A stretch of 64,000 nucleotides of DNA from positions 434,001 through 498,000 of the forward strand of contig CAWAJB010000019.1 of NCBI GenBank assembly GCA_963782185.1, read 5' to 3'. The position numbers and the translations under genes were made by a program. Shown in pieces: positions 28,006 through 36,390 of the stretch; positions within the stretch are counted from its first letter, which is position 1; every line of letters begins with the position of its first letter. Under the pieces are notes generated by a model. That model made no database searches, was not told where the DNA came from, and was given only the letters and a program-made list of their open reading frames with translations. This DNA is from RYN-230 sp963782185 (lineage in GTDB: Bacteria > Actinomycetota > Actinomycetes > Streptosporangiales > Streptosporangiaceae).

Positions 28006-28033
28006 CCACCGAGGCAGCGAAGGTCCTCGGTGG
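28006..28033. other. Perfect 9-bp inverted repeat, hairpin or operator
   Basis: CCACCGAGG, a 10-base loop, then CCTCGGTGG. It lies 160 bp before the acyl-CoA synthetase gene, with no T-tract. It could be a regulator site or a transcript hairpin; nothing decides between them. Confidence 0.6.
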
Positions 28034-28194
28034 GACCGCGAGCGTGCCGCCCAGCACGAACCTCTCACTGTCATGGGGGCGTGGGCACCTGCGGTTCGGG
28101 ACCTTGGACCCTGACAGGCAGGCCCGTTGAAGCGACAATGACGGTGAGTGTGGCGCAGCCGCCTCGTGTCGGCAGGGGATTGAGAGACTGACAG

Positions 28195-29697
28195 ATGAAC
28201 GTAGCCTCGGCGTTGACCCTGTGGGCGCGCCACGATCCGGGACGACCCGCGATCATATTCGAAGGTAGGCAGCTGTCCTACGGTGAGCTCGACGACCTCG
28301 CTGGCCGGGTCTCGTCGGCCCTGCGGGCGCGCGGCATCGGCCGCGGCGACACGGTCGCGCTGCATCTGCCGAACATCCCTGAGTTCATCATCTGCTACCT
28401 CGGGATCATCCGGACTGGCGCGATCGCCGTCTCGGTCAATCCCTCGCTGACTCGGCCGGAGGTCACGTTCCTTCTGGAGGACTCAGGCTCTCGGGCCTGC
28501 TTCACAACTGAGCCCGGCCGGGAGCGGATCGATGACTCGGCCCTGCCAGCGCTGAAGCACGTGGTGATTTGTGAAGGGGCCGGGCGGCCTTCGTTGAACG
28601 ACTGGCTTCGTGAGATGAAGCCCGCTGCCGCCGTCTTCATGGATCCCGGTGATCCAGCCGCGATCTTGTACACGTCGGGCACGACCGGAAAGCCAAAGGG
28701 CGCGACGCTCACGCACGGCAACGTGGTATCGAACACATGGTCGGTCGTCCACCATGCCGGCTTCCAGCCCGACGACCGGCTGATCCTGTTCCTGCCGCTG
28801 TTTCACGTCTTCGGGCAGAACTTCGTCACCAACGCTGGCCTCCGGGCCGGCGCCGCGATCGTCCTTCACCGCCGCTTCGAGCCAGGCAAGGTGCTCGAGT
28901 CGGTCCGAAGGGATGGGGTCACGAAGTTCTTCGCCGTGCCGATGATCTACATCAACTTGCTCGCGGCCGGGATCACGCCGGGCGACCTCGGACCCATCGG
29001 CTACGAGTTCTCGGCGGCATCGACCTTGCCGGATGAAATCGGCGCCCGCTGGCAGTCGCAATTCGGCCGCCCGATCTTCGAGGGTTACGGGCTGACGGAG
29101 ACATCCCCGCTCGCCTCCTACAACCACGACTTCGCTCGCAGGCCCGGCACGGTAGGAACCGCTATCGAGAACTTCGAACTGCAGATCGTGGACGACTCCG
29201 ACCAGCCGGTCGAGCCGGGCGCCTGGGGAGAGATCGTGATACGTGGACCAGGTGTGATGAAGGGGTACTGGAAGCGTGATGAAGAGACCGCGCAGGCGCT
29301 GCGCGGCGGGTGGTTCCACAGCGGCGACATGGGCGTCATGGACGATGACGGCTACGTCTCGATCGTCGACCGTGTCAAGGACATGATCAACGTCTCTGGC
29401 TTCAAGGTCTGGCCAGCAGAAGTGGAGGAGGCGTTCTACACGCACCCGTCAGTCCTCGAAGCGGCCGTCTACGGCATCCCCGACAACGTCCGCGGCGAGA
29501 GCGCCGCTGCGGCGGTCACACTGCGGCCGGGCCGCAGCGCATCTGCCGATGAGCTACTGGCTCACCTCCGGGCCAGGATCGCCCGGTACAAGCTTCCGGA
29601 GACGATCGACATCGTCGAGCAGCTACCTAAGGGAGCTACCGGGAAGATCCTCAAGCGCGAGCTGCGGGACGCCGCGGCCAACGCGCAGAAGCAGTAA
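28195..29697 (+). CDS. Acyl-CoA synthetase (AMP-forming, FadD type)
   Basis: A 500-residue ANL-superfamily ligase that activates a carboxylic acid with ATP and joins it to CoA. The phosphate-binding loop YTSGTTGKPKG lies at about 159-169, the adenine-binding GYGLTETSP near 303, the D of YVSIVDRVKDMI near 390 and the catalytic Lys in KGATGKIL near 485. Length and motifs suit medium- or long-chain fatty acyl-CoA synthetases; the substrate cannot be fixed. The start ATG at 28195 lacks a strong ribosome site. It diverges from the rifamycin-resistance operon with a 500-bp gap. Confidence 0.93.
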   Translation: MNVASALTLWARHDPGRPAIIFEGRQLSYGELDDLAGRVSSALRARGIGRGDTVALHLPNIPEFIICYLGIIRTGAIAVSVNPSLTRPEVTFLLEDSGSRACFTTEPGRERIDDSALPALKHVVICEGAGRPSLNDWLREMKPAAAVFMDPGDPAAILYTSGTTGKPKGATLTHGNVVSNTWSVVHHAGFQPDDRLILFLPLFHVFGQNFVTNAGLRAGAAIVLHRRFEPGKVLESVRRDGVTKFFAVPMIYINLLAAGITPGDLGPIGYEFSAASTLPDEIGARWQSQFGRPIFEGYGLTETSPLASYNHDFARRPGTVGTAIENFELQIVDDSDQPVEPGAWGEIVIRGPGVMKGYWKRDEETAQALRGGWFHSGDMGVMDDDGYVSIVDRVKDMINVSGFKVWPAEVEEAFYTHPSVLEAAVYGIPDNVRGESAAAAVTLRPGRSASADELLAHLRARIARYKLPETIDIVEQLPKGATGKILKRELRDAAANAQKQ

Positions 29698-29788
29698 CGT
29701 CAGCGGCCACATCACATGCCGAGACGCAGCTGGGCGGAGCAAGCAGGCAGCGGACGCTGGCAGTAGCGGTGCAGCGGCGGTATGGTCC

Positions 29789-30068
29789 GTGGCCGTGGAC
29801 AGCAACGACGTGAGCCGGTGGTTTGGCGAGTACCTCGACGCGTTCGCGGCGTGCGGGCGAGGCGAGACTGACACTGATTCGCTGCTCGGCTACTACGGCG
29901 TTCCGCTGCTGATCACCACCGGCGGCGGGTTCGTCGCGCTGACGAGCGGCGACCAGGTCGTCGCGGCGGTGCAGCAGCAGGTTGACGGGATGCGCGCGGC
30001 TGCCTATGACCGCAGCGAGATCCTCGACTCCGAGGTCACCGTGCTGAACTCCACGTCAGCTCTTTACC
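29789..30068 (+). pseudogene. DUF6841-type NTF2-like protein, truncated
   Basis: GTG-initiated frame whose residues 3-90 (DSNDVSRWFGEYLDAFAACG ... SEVTVLNSTSALYRG) match the N-terminal two thirds of DUF6841 proteins, small NTF2-fold proteins of unknown function. At about 30066 the resemblance stops inside the beta-sheet and the sequence becomes an integrase 3' flank. The gene was cut by insertion or excision of an integrative element. Confidence 0.72.
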
Positions 30069-30181
30069 GGGGGACAGATCAGAAGGGGTTTCGGATCTTG
30101 GTCCGGGACCCCTTTTGGATCTTCGGGAGCCAGGCGGGGAGCCACCCCGGTTGGTGTTTCTTGGTGCCGTTCCGTGACGGG

Positions 30182-30571
30182 CTAGGCGGATCTGGTCCGC
30201 TTCCTGCTGAGGATCTTGTTCATGGCCGTGGCGCCGGTGGTGAGCGCGGGCCTGATCTCGTGGCGGTAGACGGACTCGGTGACCGTTGTGCCGCTGTGGC
30301 CCATCAGGTCGCTGATGTCCTCGATGCGGATACCGCTGGCGGACAGGATGGACACGAACGAGTGCCGTAGCTCCCGGGGTGCCCACTCCTCCCCCAGCCC
30401 GGCGGCCCTGGTGATGACGGCGAACTCGCGGCGGACCTGCCATCGGTCCAGCGGGGTGCCGTCCTCGCGGCAGAAGACCAGGTCGTGGTCCTGCCATTGT
30501 TCGCCTGCCTGGAGCCGTTCGGCGGCCTGCCGCTTGCGGTGCTCCCTGAGCGCCTCGACTGCCTTCCTGGG
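30182..30571 (-). pseudogene. Tyrosine recombinase (AICE integrase), C-terminal fragment 1
   Basis: About 130 residues with the end of a phage-type integrase of actinomycete integrative elements: KAVEALREHRKRQAAERL, LVFCREDGTPLD, the catalytic R-H pair in LRHSFVSILSASG, the second His in GHSGTTVTESVYRH and the nucleophile Tyr in the same motif. Everything upstream, including the SAM-like DNA-binding domain and the first catalytic Arg, is missing or unreadable. Inactive remnant; its 3' end lies about 115 bp from the truncated DUF6841 gene. Confidence 0.88.
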
Positions 30572-30728
30572 CGGCGGCGGACTTCCTCCATGGCACGCGC
30601 CGCGGAGCTGGGGACCACCTGGGGGACCACACGGCATGCATCCGGCCGGACAACGCGCATGTCTGCACACCCACCGCTCCCCCGCTGTGACCGGACTGAT
30701 CAGCGGAAACGCCTAGCCCGTATTCCTG

Positions 30729-30747
30729 GGGGTCAAGAGGTCGCCGG
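30729..30747. repeat. att-like 19-bp repeat, copy 1
   Basis: GGGGTCAAGAGGTCGCCGG resembles the variable-loop and T-stem part of tRNA 3' ends that serve as att cores of actinomycete integrative elements. A copy with one mismatch lies at 35223-35241 in the same orientation. Confidence 0.55.
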
Positions 30748-30774
30748 TCCCTGCTGGGGATAAGCCCAGGTGAA

Positions 30775-31080
30775 TCAGCTTGCGGCGCTGCGGGGCTGTA
30801 TCTCGTCGAGCGTCGTTCCCAGGCGGTCCTTCTCGATTTCCAGGTCGTATCGGGCCTGCAGGTTCATCCAGAAACGCTCCGACGTGCCGAAGTAGCGGGC
30901 GAGGCGCAGGGCCGTGTCGGCACTGATGCGGCGTTGGCCGTGGACGATCTCGTTGATCCGCCTGGCCGGCACGTCCACCGCCTTGGCCAGCTGGTACTGG
31001 CTCACGCCGAGCGGCTCCAGGAACTCGGTCAGCAGGATCTCGCCCGGGTGTACCGGCGGCATGATCGTGTCGGTCACCAT
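30775..31080 (-). CDS. higA: HigA-family antitoxin
   Basis: A 101-residue XRE-type antitoxin. The helix-turn-helix spans about residues 25-60 (GVSQYQLAKAVDVPARRINEIV) and is followed by the HigA signature RISADTALRLARYFGTSERFW. It neutralises the HigB toxin encoded 9 bp upstream and should repress the operon through the palindrome at 31380-31416. The ATG at 31080 has GGAGGG 5 bases upstream, which fixes the start. Toxin-first order is typical of HigBA. Confidence 0.92.
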   Translation of the reverse strand: MVTDTIMPPVHPGEILLTEFLEPLGVSQYQLAKAVDVPARRINEIVHGQRRISADTALRLARYFGTSERFWMNLQARYDLEIEKDRLGTTLDEIQPRSAAS

Positions 31081-31089
31081 CGATCCCTC

Positions 31090-31371
31090 CTAGTGGTAGT
31101 CAACGATCTCCACGTCCTCCGGACCAGCATCCGTCCAGAAGAAGCAGATCCGCCACTGCCGGTTGATCCGGATGCTGTACTGCCCAGCCCGGTTGCCGGT
31201 CAGCTTCTCCAGCCGGTTGCCCGGTGGCACGCGCAGGTCGGCTAACACCTCCGCGGCGTCGAGCATGGCCAGCTTCCGCCACGCGACACGCTGGGCGGGG
31301 CCGTCCAGCCTGCGGGACCGCTGCCGGTGCCAGACGACCTCGGTGTCCCGGTCCTTGAAGGATCGCAGCAC
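31090..31371 (-). CDS. higB: HigB-family (RelE superfamily) toxin
   Basis: A 93-residue ribosome-dependent mRNA interferase. Family signatures are LRSFKDRDTEVVWHRQRS at the start, WRKLAMLDAAEVLADLRVPPGNRLE in the middle and YSIRINRQWRICFFWTDAGPEDVEIVDYH at the end; the R-Q-W-R-I-C-F segment holds the residues that bind mRNA. Starts at GTG 31371 (another GTG two bases upstream is out of frame) with GAGGG just before. First gene of the higBA operon; its toxicity should be held by HigA. Confidence 0.92.
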   Translation of the reverse strand: MLRSFKDRDTEVVWHRQRSRRLDGPAQRVAWRKLAMLDAAEVLADLRVPPGNRLEKLTGNRAGQYSIRINRQWRICFFWTDAGPEDVEIVDYH

Positions 31372-31379
31372 ACCCTCAA

Positions 31380-31416
31380 TAGTAACGCACCACGTTATTA
31401 ACGCAACGCGTTACTA
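31380..31416. promoter_or_regulatory. higBA operator/promoter palindrome
   Basis: TAGTAACGC at 31380-31388 and its exact complement GCGTTACTA at 31408-31416, with an inner near-palindrome CGTTATTAACG at 31393-31403. It lies 9 bp before the higB start and is markedly AT-richer than its surroundings, as expected for a site bound by the HigA helix-turn-helix. Confidence 0.82.
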
Positions 31417-31475
31417 GGGAGTACGCAGGCTGAGCCGCCAGGTCCATCAGGCCTGGCGGCTGCGCGCAACGCGGA

Positions 31476-31763
31476 TCAAGGCCGGCGGCGTCTGGAACCC
31501 TGGCCACGGGGACTGTGACACTGAGCCTGGTCAGCGGGCCCATTAAGCAGCTCCTGCCGGAGTGCCGTCACGAGCGGGTCATTGCTGTCGCGTCCACTCT
31601 CCAGCAGCTCGGTGACCGTCAGCGCGGTGATGGCCTGGTTGCGGTCGAAGAACCGAGGCCAATGGGTGACCTCCCACCAGCCGCCGACCCGCTCGGTGGC
31701 CGTTGCTACCACCCGGCCGTCGATCTCCAGGTGCATGATGCCTTCGCCGATCCTGATCGGCAT
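31476..31763 (-). CDS. Small protein of an unnamed integrative-element family
   Basis: A 95-residue protein starting MPIRIGEGIMHLEIDG and containing WEVTHWPRFFDRNQAITALT. A second member of the same family, with an amber codon, lies at 36980-37156, sharing the WPR..(D/T)RN.AITALT core. Strongly conserved Trp and Arg residues suggest a compact beta-alpha fold; no function is known to me. The start has GGGAGAGG at 8 bases. It sits between a HigBA pair and an integrase remnant, so it belongs to the mobile-element debris. Confidence 0.65.
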   Translation of the reverse strand: MPIRIGEGIMHLEIDGRVVATATERVGGWWEVTHWPRFFDRNQAITALTVTELLESGRDSNDPLVTALRQELLNGPADQAQCHSPRGQGSRRRRP

Positions 31764-33441
31764 GAGGAGCCCTCTCCCGCCCCGGGGTGCCATACGGGAG
31801 CCACCAGGCCGCCGGAAACCCAGCAAGGAGATTGGCACGCCCGCCTTCTCCATCAGGCTCAGGGTCGTGTACCGCGAGTCGTGCAGCCTGATCTTGCGAG
31901 GGCCGGCGGTCGGCTACTGCGTCGTGGCGACCTTGCAGGACCCGCGCAAAGAAGTCCTGAGCATGCCGCCGGGAGGTGTCTTCGGGGTAGGCGGTGACCA
32001 CCGGGTCGGTGTCGAAGACCTGGGTCAGGCGCTGGTGGGGGTCGTAGGCGGGCCAGCCGGGGTCGCCGGTGGTGGCGAAGGCGGTCCAGGCGGTCCGGAA
32101 GCGGTCCCCCAGCGCCAGGGCGTCGGGCGGCGGCTTGGGGCCGAGGAACGCGGGGTTGGGGTTGCCGAACAGGAGCGTCACCTCGAGCGTGTGGCAGGCG
32201 CGGTAGACGTCGCCGCTGCCTGGGGCGGGCCAGGTCAGCTCGTACAGGTGGACGCGGCCGCCGCCCGCGGCCTGGGCGTCGGCCAGGTGCAGGGTGGGCA
32301 TGCGGTACTGCCAGTCGGACTGGACCAGCTGAAACAGCTGTTCGGCCGAGACGCCCGGGTAGGCGTGCCGATAGGCGTGTTCGCCGTCTGGGCCGGGGGC
32401 GAGCGCGCCCAGGGCCTGTGTGGCCTGCTCGTCGCTGATCTTCCCGACCTGTCCGCCCAGGACCATGAAGAACCGGTACTCCTCCCGGTTGTGCCCGACG
32501 ATCAGCTCCACCTCCCGCGCCGCGCCGCCCGCCAGCGCCTGCCACGGGGTGGTGGGCAGCACCTCGCCGTCGATGACGGGGGCGAAGATCCGGTTCGCCT
32601 GCGCGAGCGGCCCCCAGCGGTCTGCGTACTGGCTGATCTTGGCGGCCAGGTCTGCCCCAGCCGCAGGCAGCTGGCGCGGGTCCACAACGGACAGGTCGGC
32701 CGCGGTCGGGCGCCGGCCCACCTCGGCGGCCATTGTGACCGCGATGTCGGCGGCCAGCTCATCGGAGAAGAAGGTACCCGGCAGGCTCTCGATGATGCCC
32801 CGGCTGAACAGCCCCACCGCACTCGGCGTGGCCAGCAGCGTGGCGACCGCCCCGGCTCCGGCCGACTGGCCGAAGGCGGTGACCTGGTGCGGGTCGCCGC
32901 CGAAGGCCGCGATGTTGTCTTGTACCCAGTGCAGGGCGGCGACCTGGTCGAGCAGGCCGCGGTTGGCCGGCGCCCCCTCGATCCGGGCGTACCCCTCGAC
33001 GCCCTCCCGGTAGTTGAAGGAGACCACCACCACGCCGCCGGCGCGGGCGATCTTGCTGGCGTCGTAGCCGCCCGAGAAGCCGAGCTCGTAGCCGCCACCG
33101 TAGATCCACACCATCACCGGGCGGCGGGCGGCAGGGCCGGGGTCGGGTGTCCAGACGTTGACTGTCAGCCAGTCATCGCCCTTCGGCAGGTCCGCCGCCC
33201 CCTTGGCAAGGACCGGGTCCTGCGGGGGCGGCGGGCCGAAGGACAACGCCTTCCGTACCCCGTCCCAGGCGCGCACCGGCCGCGGCGCCGCAAACCGTGC
33301 CTCGCCCACCGGCGGCTCGGCAAACGGAATGCCGCGAAAGACTGCCAGGCCGTCTTCCCAGCTGCCACGCACCGCACCGGCGGTGGTACGGACCTCGGGC
33401 CCGGCCGACCCGGTGGGCTGAGACGACTGCGTTGCGTTCAT
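31579..33441 (-). CDS. Type B carboxylesterase with a replaced C-terminus
   Basis: A secreted-type alpha/beta hydrolase family member without an evident signal peptide. Residues 1 to about 492 match carboxylesterase type B: FRGIPFAEPPVGEARFA near the start, WIYGGGYELG for the oxyanion hole near 112, Ser in FGQSAGAG near 197, Glu in GHNREEYRFF near 318 and His in RACHTLEVTLLFG near 410. At about 31965 family resemblance ends (PEDTSRR) and the frame continues for 128 residues of sequence belonging to an integrase relic and the small gene at 31476 in other phases. The last 10-15 residues of the esterase are therefore lost. GAGGAG is 5 bases before ATG 33441. Confidence 0.85.
   Translation of the reverse strand: MNATQSSQPTGSAGPEVRTTAGAVRGSWEDGLAVFRGIPFAEPPVGEARFAAPRPVRAWDGVRKALSFGPPPPQDPVLAKGAADLPKGDDWLTVNVWTPDPGPAARRPVMVWIYGGGYELGFSGGYDASKIARAGGVVVVSFNYREGVEGYARIEGAPANRGLLDQVAALHWVQDNIAAFGGDPHQVTAFGQSAGAGAVATLLATPSAVGLFSRGIIESLPGTFFSDELAADIAVTMAAEVGRRPTAADLSVVDPRQLPAAGADLAAKISQYADRWGPLAQANRIFAPVIDGEVLPTTPWQALAGGAAREVELIVGHNREEYRFFMVLGGQVGKISDEQATQALGALAPGPDGEHAYRHAYPGVSAEQLFQLVQSDWQYRMPTLHLADAQAAGGGRVHLYELTWPAPGSGDVYRACHTLEVTLLFGNPNPAFLGPKPPPDALALGDRFRTAWTAFATTGDPGWPAYDPHQRLTQVFDTDPVVTAYPEDTSRRHAQDFFARVLQGRHDAVADRRPSQDQAARLAVHDPEPDGEGGRANLLAGFPAAWWLPYGTPGRERAPHADQDRRRHHAPGDRRPGGSNGHRAGRRLVGGHPLASVLRPQPGHHRADGHRAAGEWTRQQ
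31815..31898 (-). pseudogene. Tyrosine recombinase C-terminal fragment 2
   Basis: A short frame reading RKIRLHDSRYTTLSLMEKAG then VPISLLGF matches the catalytic R-H-x-x-R/Y helix of actinomycete integrases (usual form LHDLRHTTLSLMEKAGVPI). A stop codon precedes it and the tail with the Tyr nucleophile is missing. It directly abuts the truncated end of the esterase gene. Confidence 0.7.
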
Positions 33442-33587
33442 CGCTGCTCCTCACGGGCGGGCTGCTGGTGTGACGGGACAATCCACGGCCCGGCGTTCTC
33501 GCTCCCCATCTGTGCGGGAGTTCCCGCGCGCGGGGGTAGCACCCCCGCCTGGCTGGGCATGCCCGGTCGGGATGGTGATCGCGGCGT

Positions 33588-34628
33588 TCATGTCACCGGA
33601 TCGCGCGGATTGGGCCGGGCGACGATCAGCGGATCGACGGGGGTGAACGGGAACTGCGGGAGATTGCGTTCGGGGATGTTGAAGCTGGCCGCGAGGACCT
33701 CGCGGGAGAATGCCGATGCGGTTGCCCGGTAGCCGATGTCCCCGGGCGTGGGCTGGTCGAAGAAGATCAGGAAGTTGATGTCATCCTCACCGAGGACCTC
33801 GATATGGTGCGGGAAGGCGCGTGGCACGAAGTAGAGGTCGCCTGGGCTGAGCTCGTACTCATCGAGCGTGCCGTCAGGATCAAGGACACGCATCCGGGCA
33901 TGGCCCTGGTCAACGTAGCCCATCTCGGCGGTGATGGGGTGCCAGTGCGGCTCGCGCATCCCGTTTTCCTTGATGCGCAGGCAGTACATGGAGATGTCCT
34001 CCAGTGCTGCCCAGTACTCCTTGCGGGCCAGGCGGGCATCGCCGTAGGCGTAGGACAGCGGCGGATGCTGCCCCTCGGCGTCGAACAGGTGCGCGTTGGG
34101 CAGCCCGGCCGTGGACGGGATGTCTGCCGCACCCGCGCGGCGCACGATCGGCGTGGCCGGTGACCTGTCGAAGGCGGCCCACGCGGAGGAGGGCAGGTCG
34201 TAGGTGTTGCCGAGCACCGCGTTGGTCATGGCGTTGAAGCTGGCGTGCAGCGAGAAGTGCTGTGGGCGTTCGCTGCGCAGCGCGAGGATCAGCTCCGCTT
34301 TCTCCTCGCCGATGTTCTCGATGTGGTACACCGCGCCCGACTCGACGTGGTACATCTGCCCGGCGGTGACGACGAAGGAGGAGAACGCGTCGGCGTTCCC
34401 CAGAATCGACACCAGAACCGTGCCAGCGGTGCAGTAGGCGAGCTGGTTGGCGTTGACGTTCCATTGCGGTTCGCGGATGGTGCCGGGTTCCAGGACAACC
34501 CGCTTGATCGACAGGCCCTGGAGAATCGGCAGCGAGGCAGCGTCGATGACGGTGACCGACCCCAGCTCGCTCTCGAACGCTGGTTGCGCGGCCGCGACGG
34601 ACGCGACGTGAGGCGAGTTAGTGGTCAC
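33588..34628 (-). CDS. Bicupin, oxalate decarboxylase-like, with one metal site lost
   Basis: A 346-residue protein with two cupin domains. The C-terminal cupin is complete: EPHWHPITAEMGYVDQG, Glu, then FPHHIEVLG gives the HxH...E...H manganese site. In the N-terminal cupin the first two His are replaced (EPQWNVNANQLAYCTAG) although the later His is kept in YHVESGAVYHIENIG. Classical oxalate decarboxylases use both sites, so the activity may differ. The GTG start at 34628 has AAGGTG at 8 bases. No clear operon partner. Confidence 0.85.
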   Translation of the reverse strand: MTTNSPHVASVAAAQPAFESELGSVTVIDAASLPILQGLSIKRVVLEPGTIREPQWNVNANQLAYCTAGTVLVSILGNADAFSSFVVTAGQMYHVESGAVYHIENIGEEKAELILALRSERPQHFSLHASFNAMTNAVLGNTYDLPSSAWAAFDRSPATPIVRRAGAADIPSTAGLPNAHLFDAEGQHPPLSYAYGDARLARKEYWAALEDISMYCLRIKENGMREPHWHPITAEMGYVDQGHARMRVLDPDGTLDEYELSPGDLYFVPRAFPHHIEVLGEDDINFLIFFDQPTPGDIGYRATASAFSREVLAASFNIPERNLPQFPFTPVDPLIVARPNPRDPVT

Positions 34629-35222
34629 AGTGCCATCACCTTGTCGTCAGCCATGGCATCTCCCCGGTCGAGTTGCCCGATGAACGAGCGCGTCCATCAC
34701 CATGTGCGGTTTACCCGCAGTATCTGTTTGCTTGAGCTAAGACTGCGAGAGATAACGTACCGTATCTTCGCCTGTCAAAGAATGAAGATACGCAGCAAAT
34801 TTACCTACTGCTTAGGTGGCTGTAGCCTTAAGACGTAATAGCGGCATCTATTATGTAACTCAGCCCAGAGAGCAGAGAGCTATCAGCCTTTTTAGACAAC
34901 ATTGTGGGTGGCGACTCGGTTGCGGCGACATTGAAGGCTGGAGAAATTACGTGATACCACAATTCGCCCTGGGCGCTCAGCCATCTTCCAGGTTGACCAG
35001 TCTGATGCCTACCCAATATCGAGTCGTCGTTGATACGTACAGCCATGGGTCAGACCTCCACCGGTCCAACCCCGGTCCAACCCCGGCAGAGCCGGGCCTC
35101 TCACGGCCGTCTCACAGACTGTGCGGACAGCACCGGACGGGGTCGTGCTCACGGGACGCCCGGTGGACCCTGACGTCCGGATACGGATTTGTCAGCACCG
35201 GCCGGACTCCCAGCATGCGTCT
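34629..35222. other. AT-richer intergenic region with inverted repeats
   Basis: About 600 bp without a gene. Between 34700 and 35050 the base composition is clearly lower in GC than the rest of the window, which suggests foreign origin or a regulatory hub. It holds the palindrome at 34761-34792 and a smaller one (TAATAG/CTATTA) at 34836-34853. Confidence 0.6.
34761..34792. promoter_or_regulatory. Perfect 9-bp inverted repeat upstream of the bicupin gene
   Basis: CGTATCTTC at 34761-34769 and GAAGATACG at 34784-34792, with a 14-bp centre. It lies about 130 bp before the bicupin start, a plausible site for a dimeric regulator. Confidence 0.6.
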
Positions 35223-35241
35223 GGGGTCAAGGGGTCGCCGG
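35223..35241. repeat. att-like 19-bp repeat, copy 2
   Basis: GGGGTCAAGGGGTCGCCGG, one mismatch from the copy at 30729-30747 and in the same orientation. It lies just beyond the 3' end of the XRE regulator gene. The pair brackets 4.5 kb with higBA, the small protein, esterase and bicupin genes. Confidence 0.55.
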
Positions 35242-35284
35242 CGGTCCCATGGCGCGGCGCAGTTCCCCAGCACCGGGCAGCAGT

Positions 35285-36262
35285 TCAGCCAAGCCGCAAC
35301 GCCGCGCTGCCGTGGCTGATGGCTTCGTCCAGATGGCCGCGCCTGGCCGCAAGCAGCCCGAGGTTGAGCCGCATCGCGCCAAGCCGGGTCGGCCATCCGC
35401 CAACCTCGCCGCACTGGCGGACGACCTCTCGCACCTGCGCCTCAGCGGCGGCGTCATTACTCCCGAGCCAGGCGAGGATGGTCGCCACGTAGAATTCGTA
35501 CTTCGTGCCGTCGAACACGAAGTGGTCCCCGTGTTGCTCTGCGGGTGGCAGCCGGTCCAGCCGAGTGCGGCTGGCCTGGAGCGATAGCTGTACCCGGGCA
35601 CCCGCGCGCTCAAGCCCCGCTTCCGGCAAGGCCACCGTCTCGGGGTAGCCGCCCTCGACGAGAGCGAACCAGGCCGCAATCTCGAACGACCATGCCACGA
35701 GCACGGCGTGGGCCGCCTGGCTGCCGAACTGCCGCGTCATCCGGCACGCTGTGCGCGCGGTCACTGTGTCGCCAGTGTCGTAGCAGGTGCAAGCGATCAG
35801 CGCCGAGAGCCACCCGGAGATCACGAGCAGTTCCCGATGCTGGTCCAACGTGACCCGGCCGCCTAGCAGCCGCATGACGTACCGCAGATGCCGCCCAGCC
35901 CGCGCCGACAATGCTGCTGCGTCAGTGCCGGGGTAGTCCCCGCACATCCCGTCCACGGCGACATTAAGCAGGTCCAGGGTGCCGCTGCCGAGGTCGGAGG
36001 CTTCGGCCCGGCGGGCCAACTCGATCAGGTCAAGGTCAGTGACCAGCACGCCGGGTGCCACGGCAGGCGCGAGTGCCGCAAGCCCACCTCCGGCGCCGAG
36101 GACTTCGTCAAGGCGCGCTGCCAGTTCAGGCGAAGGCCGTTTCTGACCGCGGGCGATCTTCGAGAGGTTCCCGGAATCGCAGGGCACGTGCCGGGCCAGA
36201 TCGCGCAAGGACATGCCTCGCTCCGCCAGCAGGCGCCGCAGCTCACTGCCTAAGTCGGACAT
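35285..36262 (-). CDS. XRE-family regulator with a TPR-like C-terminal domain
   Basis: A 325-residue protein. The helix-turn-helix (about residues 5-55: RRLLAERGMSLRDLARHV, then DSGNLSKIARGQKRPSPELAARLD) is typical of the large actinomycete XRE/TPR class. The rest is helical, rich in Ala/Leu, with repeating 30-40 residue units. The C-terminus ends earlier than in homologs (AALRLG), where another 20-40 residues are usual, so it may be truncated. The ATG at 36262 was chosen because it directly precedes the first helix. Divergent from two small overlapping genes. Confidence 0.85.
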   Translation of the reverse strand: MSDLGSELRRLLAERGMSLRDLARHVPCDSGNLSKIARGQKRPSPELAARLDEVLGAGGGLAALAPAVAPGVLVTDLDLIELARRAEASDLGSGTLDLLNVAVDGMCGDYPGTDAAALSARAGRHLRYVMRLLGGRVTLDQHRELLVISGWLSALIACTCYDTGDTVTARTACRMTRQFGSQAAHAVLVAWSFEIAAWFALVEGGYPETVALPEAGLERAGARVQLSLQASRTRLDRLPPAEQHGDHFVFDGTKYEFYVATILAWLGSNDAAAEAQVREVVRQCGEVGGWPTRLGAMRLNLGLLAARRGHLDEAISHGSAALRLG

Positions 36263-36390
36263 CGCCTGCACCAACTTCGCGTGACTGCTGCCTGCTGCCT
36301 CCCTCAGCGGGCAGCGGGCATCGCCTTCCAAGCTACGCCTTGCGGCTGTTAACTGCCAGTAAGCTCGTAATCACACATAGGGGGGACGCG

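Noticed and set aside
28006..28033. Rho-independent terminator for the operon to its left
   Set aside because: The genes to the left run away from it and the gene to the right starts after it, so it terminates no known transcript; kept only as an inverted repeat.
30729..30747. Possible tRNA gene
   Set aside because: Only a variable-loop/T-stem-like half is present; no acceptor stem, D arm or anticodon arm can be folded.
31582..33732. Long plus-strand frame of 716 codons
   Set aside because: Antisense to the carboxylesterase, whose motifs and ribosome site are clear on the minus strand.
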